8,901 nucleotides of DNA. Source: DATAAM01 sp036260075 (GTDB lineage Bacteria; Actinomycetota; Acidimicrobiia; Acidimicrobiales; JAHWLA01). Under the pieces are notes generated by a model, which was not told the DNA's origin, searched no databases, and saw nothing but the letters and a program-made list of their open reading frames with translations. The position numbers and the translations under genes are program-made. Of this stretch, positions 1 through 5,882 are shown piece after piece. Positions within the stretch are counted from its first letter, which is position 1. Every line of letters begins with the position of its first letter. The stretch lies in assembly GCA_036260075.1 (NCBI GenBank), contig DATAAM010000129.1, positions 1-8,901 on the forward strand. Direction: 5' to 3'.

Positions 1-339
1 CTGGTGACACCGACTCCCCAGGCATGGCCGCACCACCCCGAGACCAAGCCCGCTGTTGTGACGGGAAAGTCACTGTAAGCGCAGAGGCCTCCGATGGCCA
101 CCGAGAACCCGAACGGCAGTAACTTGGGCAATGCGTGGACGGTGACGTCCGCACCGGACCAACCGTATGTCGCCGTAGTTGTCCCTACCCCCGGGTAGAA
201 CAGGCCGGGGCCGCCGACGGAGCTCGTACCGCCTCCCACGCAGACATCCTGGGCGGCGGCGGGGGGAACCGGCGTCAGTGCGCCGATGCAGCTGCTCACC
301 AAGACGACTGCGGCCGGCAGCCCCCCCAAGACGTCGCAC
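1..339 (-). CDS. Small secreted protein of unknown family, paralogue copy 1; partial and apparently frameshifted
   Basis: I do not recognise the family. The gene runs off the left edge. Its mature part aligns without gaps to the next gene upstream (copy 2), with about 70% identity over 83 residues counted by hand. Shared blocks include GLFYP, LPKLLPF and GWCGHAWGVGVT. The start is GTG at 337-339, with AGGAGG 9 nt upstream. From that GTG the frame is wrong: it leaves the homologous frame at a run of seven G (321-327) and stops near position 70. Removing one G gives a normal signal peptide of about 30 residues (MRRLGGLPAAVVLV... ending AAAQ). Cys33 then falls at exactly the same residue number as in copy 2. 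No other disruption is visible, and the homologous frame stays open to the window edge. It sits 30 nt after the stop of copy 2, so it is probably co-transcribed. Whether it is functional is open: sequencing error, pseudogene, or slippage-dependent expression. Confidence 0.72.
321..327 (-). repeat. Seven-G homopolymer in the signal-peptide codons of copy 1
   Basis: On the coding strand the run reads CTT followed by seven G, then CTGCC, only 9 nt after the GTG codon. Six G would join the start codon and its ribosome binding site to the frame of the mature protein. Seven G puts the start out of frame. Homopolymer G tracts at the 5' end of secreted-protein genes are a known type of phase-variation site, and also a known source of sequencing error. 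The sequence alone cannot tell these apart. Confidence 0.85.
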
Positions 340-348
340 GGCTCTTCC

Positions 349-354
349 CCTCCT
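349..354 (-). promoter_or_regulatory. Ribosome binding site for copy 1 (decides the GTG start)
   Basis: On the minus strand this reads AGGAGG, a perfect Shine-Dalgarno core, followed by 9 nt and then GTG at 339-337. This makes the GTG the intended start even though its frame is broken shortly after. The only in-frame alternative near the signal peptide, TTG at 327-329, lies about 20 nt from this site and would remove the basic N-terminus. Confidence 0.7.
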
Positions 355-369
355 GCGAGATCGCTCCAG

Positions 370-1023
370 CTATAAGACCCCGGCGCACAGCTTCGTCCAG
401 TAGTGGTAGTTGCCGCCGGCGATCGTGAGGCTCACCGATGTGAAGCTGATTGTTGTTGATGTTTGGTACACCGGACCAGCAAAGGAGAGTGGTAAGTCGT
501 CGAACTTCTGCTTGACAAGATTGCAATGGAGCTTTGCGAAGGTGCCCCATGTAAGGAAAGATAACGCACCCGTGAAGCAACTCTGCCCGGCAATCGCGTC
601 CGGCGTATAGCTCATCGTCCCCACGAGCCCGCCTGTGACGATGAGCTTCCCACCGGCGTCGACCCACGCAAAGCGCAGGCCGTCACTGGTGACACCGACT
701 CCCCATGCGTGGCCGCACCACCCCGAGATCAAGCCCGATGTCGACACCGGAAAGGTGCCGAGCGCGCAGATACCGACGGCAGACACCGAGAAGGAGAAGG
801 GCAGTAACTTGGGCAATGGGTGGAGGGTGACTTCCGCACCGGACAATCCGTACGTCGTCGCGCTTGTGCCTACCCACGGGTAGAACAGCCCCGGGGATCC
901 GACGGAGCTCGAACCCGTCCCGGTGCAGGCGTCCTGTGCTGAGGCCGGCGAGACCGGCGTGAGTGCACCCAGCCAACTGCCCAGCACCAGCGTGACGAAG
1001 AGGACTGCCCTCCGGTTGCGCAC
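370..1023 (-). CDS. Small secreted cysteine-containing protein of unknown family, paralogue copy 2
   Basis: Protein of 217 residues, family not recognised. A Sec signal peptide is clear: MRNRR, a hydrophobic core (AVLFVTLVLGSWLGAL), then a cleavage-like PASAQ at residues 26-30. The mature part has six cysteines (33, 86, 103, 149, 167, 213), which could form three disulfides. It is rich in Gly, Ser, Thr and aromatics and has no other membrane segment, so an extracellular, mostly beta protein is likely. I chose GTG at 1021-1023 because the Arg-rich N-region follows it directly. An upstream ATG at 1074 would add 17 polar residues before the signal peptide. The GGGGG about 9 nt before the GTG is only a fair ribosome binding site. 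The gene follows the lysyl-oxidase gene after 99 nt and precedes copy 1 by 30 nt. Its 3' half is much lower in GC than its neighbours (27 of 60 bases at 481-540). Confidence 0.8.
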   Translation of the reverse strand: MRNRRAVLFVTLVLGSWLGALTPVSPASAQDACTGTGSSSVGSPGLFYPWVGTSATTYGLSGAEVTLHPLPKLLPFSFSVSAVGICALGTFPVSTSGLISGWCGHAWGVGVTSDGLRFAWVDAGGKLIVTGGLVGTMSYTPDAIAGQSCFTGALSFLTWGTFAKLHCNLVKQKFDDLPLSFAGPVYQTSTTISFTSVSLTIAGGNYHYWTKLCAGVL

Positions 1024-1122
1024 GTTCCTTATCCCCCGCTCAGAGGTTGAACGACGGCCCTGTCCGGCTGACAAGACCCGCCATCTCTCCCTACGAGTCA
1101 GACGGGCGATCGTGTCACGCGT

Positions 1123-1992
1123 TCACGGGCGATGCTTGCCGACGATGGCCGCCTGGCGCACCCCGCCGGAGATCTCGATCGTCACCTCGACCACATTGTC
1201 GGTGTCGTCGGTCTCGTACAGGCGGTTGGCGTAGTCCATGTCGATCACCAGCGCGTAGCGGCCGTCGGTGAGGCCCTCTGTGGGGAACGTCTGGCCGGGC
1301 AGCCCGGCGCCATAGATGTCGGTCCACCCCGGCGAGATGCCCTCGGTGCTGGGTGTGCACGTGGTGTAGAAGGGTGCGGGCGAAGCGTCGTCGCGCACGC
1401 GCTGGGAGTCGATGAGGCAGAACGACACCTTGTCGTTGGCGGCCACGAGCCCCGTGTCCGAGTAGTCGGGCCGACCGTCGGGCGCCAGGCGGCGAAGCTC
1501 GTAGCGGGCGAACTCCTGGAAGTGGAAGTGGTGGTGGCCGTCGTCGAAGCTGTTCAGCCCCACCGGCCGCTGGTCACGGCACAGCCGTCCGGCCGTCCAC
1601 GACACGCATTGGGAGACCGTGGTCGTCTCCGCGTCCTCGATCCCGTCGGCTGTCAGCTGCAACGGGACGGTGCCGAGGTTCTGCGCCCGGGTGTCGAAGT
1701 AGAGCTGCCACGGCCCGAACGTGAACTCCGGCAACGTGAACGAGGTGGTGCGGTTGATCGTCACCACGGAAACGTCGGGCACGAGGTTGGGCAATGTGAT
1801 GCCGGGGTCGTCGATGTCGCTCGTCAGCGCCGGCACGCAGCCGGGGTTGACGACGTGCACCGGGTGCAGTTGGCACGGTTCGGGAACGGGCCCGTCGTCG
1901 GCTTGCGCCACGCCCCCCAGCCCGGCCGCCAGCACGGCGACGACCGCCGACACCACCGCGGCACCGCCCCTGCGCCTCGAACACCACTGCAT
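1123..1992 (-). CDS. Secreted lysyl-oxidase-family copper amine oxidase
   Basis: Protein of 289 residues with a signal peptide (MQWCSRRRGG, hydrophobic residues 11-28, cleavage near AQA-DDG). The rest matches the lysyl oxidase catalytic domain. It starts with NLVPD (69-73). The segment LYFDTRAQNLGTVPL (97-111) corresponds to the FPQRVKNQGT region of animal LOX. The copper site is HHHFH (153-157), followed by QEFARYEL. K188 in DKVSFCLID and Y227 in TDIYGAG align with human K320 and Y355, which form the lysine tyrosylquinone cofactor. GISPGWTDIYG and YETDDTDNVVEV also match the family. The family oxidises primary amines, classically lysine side chains, to aldehydes with release of hydrogen peroxide and ammonia. 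Mature cysteines are 40, 52, 129, 138, 192 and 212. The ATG has AAGGGGGG a few bases upstream. The gene lies 43 nt after livF with no terminator seen, so it may share that operon. The physiological substrate is unknown. Confidence 0.88.
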   Translation of the reverse strand: MQWCSRRRGGAAVVSAVVAVLAAGLGGVAQADDGPVPEPCQLHPVHVVNPGCVPALTSDIDDPGITLPNLVPDVSVVTINRTTSFTLPEFTFGPWQLYFDTRAQNLGTVPLQLTADGIEDAETTTVSQCVSWTAGRLCRDQRPVGLNSFDDGHHHFHFQEFARYELRRLAPDGRPDYSDTGLVAANDKVSFCLIDSQRVRDDASPAPFYTTCTPSTEGISPGWTDIYGAGLPGQTFPTEGLTDGRYALVIDMDYANRLYETDDTDNVVEVTIEISGGVRQAAIVGKHRP

Positions 1993-2035
1993 GTCGCCCC
2001 CCTTGTCCGTCGCCGCCGCTGGCGCCGACCTCCGA

Positions 2036-2809
2036 TCAAGCCGTCTTCACGCGTCGACGCCGGCGGGCGGCTGGCGTCTCGGTCGCCCCTGCTTCCGCTT
2101 CGCCCAGGTACCCGGCGATGAGCGCGGGATCCTTGGCGATGTCCTGCGAGCGCCCCTCGAGTACGACCTCGCCCTTGTACAGGACGTAGGCCCGGTGCGT
2201 GTGGGCCAGCGCCATGTGTACGAACTGCTCCACGAGGAGGACGGAGGTGCCCTCCTTGTTCACGCCGTCGAGGATCTCGAAGAGCTGCCGCACGATCATG
2301 GGTGCGAGGCCAAGCGAGAGCTCGTCGACAAGGAGAAGCTTCGGTGAGGACATGAGAGCACGGGCCACACCCAGCATCTGCTGTTCGCCACCGGAGAGGG
2401 TCTTGGCCACCTGGTTGCGCCGCTCCCGAAGGCGCGGGAAGTGGTCCATCACCCGGTTGAGCTGGCGCTTGTAGTCGGCCCTGTCCTTGCGCCGCGTCCA
2501 GTGCCCGTACTTCAGGTTCTCCTCGACGGTCAGCGACGGGAACAGGTCGCGCCCTTCGGGCAGGTGGGCGATGCCCCGGCCCACGAGGCTGTAGGCGGGA
2601 ATGCCGTCGATGCGCTTGCCCTCGAAGGTGATGGTGCCCGCGCGCGGCGCGATCAAGCCGGAGATCGTGCGAAGGGTGGTCGTCTTGCCCGCCCCGTTGG
2701 CGCCGAGCAGTGCCACCATCTCGCCGTCTTCGAGCCGGAGCGACAAGCCGCGCAGCGCCTGGATGGCGCCGTAGGCGACGTCGAGGTCCTCGACTTCCAA
2801 CAGCGCCAT
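2036..2809 (-). CDS. livF: Branched-chain amino acid type ABC importer, second ATPase (LivF)
   Basis: Cytoplasmic ATPase subunit of 257 residues, the usual LivF length plus a basic tail (ARRRRRVK, 248-255). Walker A is GANGAGKT at 36-43. The LPEGRDLFPSLTVEENL segment (83-99) is typical of LivF. The ABC signature is LSGGEQQ at 138-144 and Walker B is LLLVDE at 158-163, followed by LSLGLAP. The usual proline after the catalytic Glu163 is Leu164. The position of the H-loop histidine is Gln195 in VEQ, which is normal for LivF. The start codon ATG (2807-2809) shares its A with the stop of the upstream fusion gene (TGATG), and AGGAGG lies 10 nt before it, so translation is coupled. LivF pairs with the ATPase half of the fusion to drive import. 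The substrate class (branched-chain amino acids, other amino acids, amides or urea) cannot be read from this subunit. Confidence 0.93.
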   Translation of the reverse strand: MALLEVEDLDVAYGAIQALRGLSLRLEDGEMVALLGANGAGKTTTLRTISGLIAPRAGTITFEGKRIDGIPAYSLVGRGIAHLPEGRDLFPSLTVEENLKYGHWTRRKDRADYKRQLNRVMDHFPRLRERRNQVAKTLSGGEQQMLGVARALMSSPKLLLVDELSLGLAPMIVRQLFEILDGVNKEGTSVLLVEQFVHMALAHTHRAYVLYKGEVVLEGRSQDIAKDPALIAGYLGEAEAGATETPAARRRRRVKTA

Positions 2810-4989
2810 CAGACCAGGACCTCCTCGGGCTCCTCGTCGGTGGTCTCCTCGCCGAGGTAGGCGGCGATGACCCGCGGGTCTCGTTGGATCTCGGCCGCCG
2901 AGCCCTCGGCCAGAAGGGCGCCGTACTCGAGGACGTACATGTAGTCGGAGACCGACGTCACCATCTTCACGTCGTGCTCGATGAGCAGGATGGTCACGCC
3001 GAGGTCGCGCACGAAGCGCAGGATGGCGGCGAGGCGGTCGGTCTCGGTGTTGTCGAGGCCCGACGCGGGCTCGTCGAGCATCATGAGCCTCGCCCCCGTC
3101 ACCAGCGCCCGGGCCACCTCCACCATGCGCAGCACGCCGAACGGCAGGTCCATCACCCGTCGGTCGAGGTACTCCTCGAGCTCGAGGAGCTGCGCCACCT
3201 CGCGCACCTGGCGGCGTCCTTCACGCTCGGCCGAGAGCGTGGCGGGGCCGACGAACAGGTGCGAGAGCAGCCCCGACGGGTTGTGCACGTGGGTGGCCAC
3301 GAGCAGGTTGTCGAACACCGTGAGTTGGGGCAGGAGCTGGATGGCCTGGAACGTGCGGCCCACCCCGAGGCGGGCACGCTGGTCGACGGTCCAGTTGGTG
3401 ACGTCGTGCCCGTAGATCGTGACCTTGCCCTTGGTGGGGACGTTGAGGCCGGCGATCGAGTTGAAGGTCGTGGTCTTGCCTGCGCCGTTGGGGCCGATGA
3501 GGCCGACGATCTCGTGCTCCCGCACGGTGAGCGAGACGTCGTTCACGGCCACGAGGCCGCCGAACTGCACCGTGACGCCCTCCGCCGAGATGAGCACCTT
3601 GCGGTCGTCCCGGTTCGGCGGGAGCTCGATTGTCGGCAGCTCGATGGTGCGCCACGTCGTCTGCCCGGCCGGCAGGTCGAGGGCACCGGCCTCGGCGGGC
3701 TCGACCTCGGCGGGCTTCGGCGCGCTCCCGTTGGACGAGGGGCGCGCTGCCTGCACCACGGCGGCCAGGTCGAGGCGGGGCTCGGCGGGCACGGCGCCCG
3801 TCGAGGTGATGCGGTCGAGCACCTTCTTCAGCGGAGCGGGCAGCCGTTCGGTCCAGGGCCGCACCGGCTCGGCTCGTTCGTCGAGGTCGATGACCTCCAC
3901 CGGCTTGGCGCCCGGCCGGCGGGGCATGCGCATGCCACGGATGGCCTCGCCCAGCGCCTTGCGGGCCGGTTGCAGCTGCTCCTGGATGCGGGCCAGCCAC
4001 GGTTCGAGGTGCGGCATGATCCGCGTGCGGAACCCCTCGGGGATGGCGGCCAGGCCACCCCGGTACAGGAGCAGCACCGCGGTCAGGAGCACAGGCGGAA
4101 CGACCTCGAGCCAGCCCGCGAAGGCCTCCACCCGGAAGAACACCTCGTTCAGCGCAGCGAACAGCAGCGCGCCCGCCACGGCGCCGCCCAGGCTCGACAG
4201 GCCACCGACGACGGCGATGGCGAGGAAGAACAGCGAGATCTCGACCTTGAACGCGTCGGCGGTGACGACACGGTCGCGGACCATCAAGAGGTTCCCGGCC
4301 ACGCCCGCCAGTGCCCCCGACGCCGCGAACGCGGTGAGCTTCGTGCGCACCACGCTGATGCCCAGCGAGGCGGCTGCCACCTCCGAGCCCCGCACGGCGA
4401 AGAAGGCGCGGCCGGTCTTGGAGTCGCGGAGGTTGGCCATCAGGAAGATGGCGGCCGCCACTGCGGCCCAGGCCGCGTAGTAGTACGTGCGACGCGAGAC
4501 CCAGTCGAAGTAGGGCCAGGTGCCCTCCTCGCCGAAGGGCTTGAGCTCGATGACGCTGTTGCGGGTGAACCACTTCTGGCGGAACAGGAACTCGCTCGCC
4601 ATCCACGAGAAGATGAGGGTGGCAACGGCCAGGTAGAGGCCGCGGATCCGCACGGCGGCGATGCCGAGCACGATGGCGACGGCCCCGCCCGCCAGGCCCG
4701 CCCACAGCAGGTTGACCGGGAAGCTGACGTGCCAGCCGTTCACCACGTGGCCGGTGACGTACGCCCCCACCCCAACGAGGCCCGCGTGGCCCAGCGAGAT
4801 CTGGCCCACCCAGCCGGTGAGGATGACGATCGAGACGGCGACCATGGCGTAGTAGGCCGCCAGGTTGGCCGTGCCCACCAACGAGAACGACACGAACGGG
4901 AGCCACGGGAACAGCAGCGCGAGCGCCACCCCTGCCCCGGCCCACGGATTGCCGACCACGGACTTCAGCAGCTCGCGTACGCGGTTCAC
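2809..4989 (-). CDS. Fused permease-ATPase of branched-chain amino acid type ABC importer (LivM-LivG)
   Basis: One chain of 726 residues carries two subunits that are usually separate. Residues 1-315 are a LivM-type permease: hydrophobic segments throughout, the family motif GWVGQISLGHAG (59-70) and a cytoplasmic coupling loop around GRAFFAVRGSEVAAASLG (193-210). Residues 316-465 are a long hydrophilic, Pro/Ala/Glu-rich linker. Residues 466-714 are a LivG-type ATPase: Walker A GPNGAGKTT (499-507), GVGRTFQ Q-loop (542-548), signature LPFGVLRM (615-622), Walker B LMMLDE (635-640), D-loop SGLD (643-646) and H-loop His672 in IEHD. The signature departs from the LSGGQ or LSYGQQR type. The GTG start overlaps the livH stop (GTGA), with AGGAGGAG just upstream. 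The frame is continuous with no internal stop, so this is a real fusion rather than an assembly join. It works with LivH, LivF and the binding protein at the membrane. Confidence 0.93.
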   Translation of the reverse strand: MNRVRELLKSVVGNPWAGAGVALALLFPWLPFVSFSLVGTANLAAYYAMVAVSIVILTGWVGQISLGHAGLVGVGAYVTGHVVNGWHVSFPVNLLWAGLAGGAVAIVLGIAAVRIRGLYLAVATLIFSWMASEFLFRQKWFTRNSVIELKPFGEEGTWPYFDWVSRRTYYYAAWAAVAAAIFLMANLRDSKTGRAFFAVRGSEVAAASLGISVVRTKLTAFAASGALAGVAGNLLMVRDRVVTADAFKVEISLFFLAIAVVGGLSSLGGAVAGALLFAALNEVFFRVEAFAGWLEVVPPVLLTAVLLLYRGGLAAIPEGFRTRIMPHLEPWLARIQEQLQPARKALGEAIRGMRMPRRPGAKPVEVIDLDERAEPVRPWTERLPAPLKKVLDRITSTGAVPAEPRLDLAAVVQAARPSSNGSAPKPAEVEPAEAGALDLPAGQTTWRTIELPTIELPPNRDDRKVLISAEGVTVQFGGLVAVNDVSLTVREHEIVGLIGPNGAGKTTTFNSIAGLNVPTKGKVTIYGHDVTNWTVDQRARLGVGRTFQAIQLLPQLTVFDNLLVATHVHNPSGLLSHLFVGPATLSAEREGRRQVREVAQLLELEEYLDRRVMDLPFGVLRMVEVARALVTGARLMMLDEPASGLDNTETDRLAAILRFVRDLGVTILLIEHDVKMVTSVSDYMYVLEYGALLAEGSAAEIQRDPRVIAAYLGEETTDEEPEEVLV

Positions 4990-5873
4990 AGGGCTCCTCC
5001 TCGCACGTCGGTGGCGACATAGCGTTCGCCGCGGGCTGCCATGACAGCGAGGCCCAGGATCGTGAGCAGCAACTGGGCACTGCCCTCGATCTGCTGGAGC
5101 GAGGGGAACGCCGGCACCAGCCCGAGGGTGCCGCCCACGATGGCGGCGCCGATGAGCGCCCCGGGCAGGCTGCCGAGGCCGCCGATGAGGGCAGCCACCA
5201 GGGCGGGCACGGCCTGTAGCGACAGCACCACCGGGTGCAGGATCGTGACCGCCGCGAGCAGGATGCCCGCGATGGCGGCGGTGACGCCGCCGAGCACCCA
5301 GGCGCCCGAGGTCGCCAACTGCGGGTTCACGCCCATGAGCGACGCCGCCCGGGCGTTGTCGGCGGCGCCTCGCATCGCGAGGCCCACGCCGGTGCGCTGG
5401 AGGAGCACGTACAGCCCGGCGGCCACCAGGAGCATCACGCAGAACAGCCCGAGCTCGCCGTAGCGGATGGCAGAGTCGCCGATCTCGATGGCCCCTTCCG
5501 GGAAGACCCGGTCGGCCTGCTGGCCGCCGGTGCCCCAGATCTTCCCGGCTCCGGACACGAGCAGCCCGAGGGCCGCCACCGTCCCCACCGTCTGCGCCGT
5601 CGTCGAGACCGATCGCAGCGGTCGCACGAACACCCGCTCGATGGCCCAGCCGACGCCGCCGCCCGCGGCCACGCCGACGACGAACGCGATCGGCATCGGC
5701 AGGCCCCAGTCGATGAGGGTCTTGAACAGGTAGGCGGACAGCATCGCCATCGCACCGTGGGCCAGGTTCAAGACCTTCGAGGCCCGGTAGATGACGACGA
5801 GGCCCAGGGTGAAGATCGCGTAGGCGCCGACGAGCGGCATCGACAGCAGCAGGAACAGCAGCAGTCGGGTCAT
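4986..5873 (-). CDS. livH: Branched-chain amino acid type ABC importer, permease (LivH)
   Basis: Integral membrane permease of 295 residues, the usual LivH length. It begins with a hydrophobic stretch (RLLLFLLLSMPLVGAYAIF), followed by the conserved LivH segment VIYRASKVLNLAHGAMAML (27-45). Further hydrophobic segments lie near 60-78, 95-108, 141-158, 190-213, 219-250 and 265-280. The cytoplasmic coupling loop is around GLAMRGAADNARAASLMGVN (164-183) and contacts the ATPases. GGLGSLPGALIGA (231-243) is also typical of the family. The ATG lies 9 nt after the livK stop, with AGAGGCG overlapping that stop as a weak ribosome binding site. The stop overlaps the start of the fusion gene by 4 nt. 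Both features indicate coupled translation in one operon. It forms the transmembrane pore with the LivM half of the fusion. Confidence 0.93.
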   Translation of the reverse strand: MTRLLLFLLLSMPLVGAYAIFTLGLVVIYRASKVLNLAHGAMAMLSAYLFKTLIDWGLPMPIAFVVGVAAGGGVGWAIERVFVRPLRSVSTTAQTVGTVAALGLLVSGAGKIWGTGGQQADRVFPEGAIEIGDSAIRYGELGLFCVMLLVAAGLYVLLQRTGVGLAMRGAADNARAASLMGVNPQLATSGAWVLGGVTAAIAGILLAAVTILHPVVLSLQAVPALVAALIGGLGSLPGALIGAAIVGGTLGLVPAFPSLQQIEGSAQLLLTILGLAVMAARGERYVATDVRGGAL

Positions 5874-5882
5874 CGATCGCCT

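Noticed and set aside
1046..1074. Possible promoter for the paralogue pair: TTGTCA and, 17 nt on, TTCAAC (minus strand)
   Set aside because: The -35 matches 5 of 6 consensus bases, but the -10 matches only 3 of 6 and lacks the final T, so it is too weak to list.
1059..1075. Hairpin between the LOX gene and copy 2 (CTTGTC and GACAGG with a 5-nt loop) as a terminator
   Set aside because: The stem is only 6 bp with one G-U pair and no T-run follows, so it is not a convincing terminator.
1132..2121. Plus-strand open frame opposite the lysyl-oxidase gene
   Set aside because: The minus-strand product has the complete LOX active-site pattern. The plus-strand product is compositionally an antisense artefact.
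2710..5022. Very long plus-strand open frame opposite livF and livM-livG
   Set aside because: It is an antisense shadow of high-GC coding sequence. The product is rich in His, Arg, Gly and Asp without domains, while the minus-strand frame has full ABC transporter motifs.
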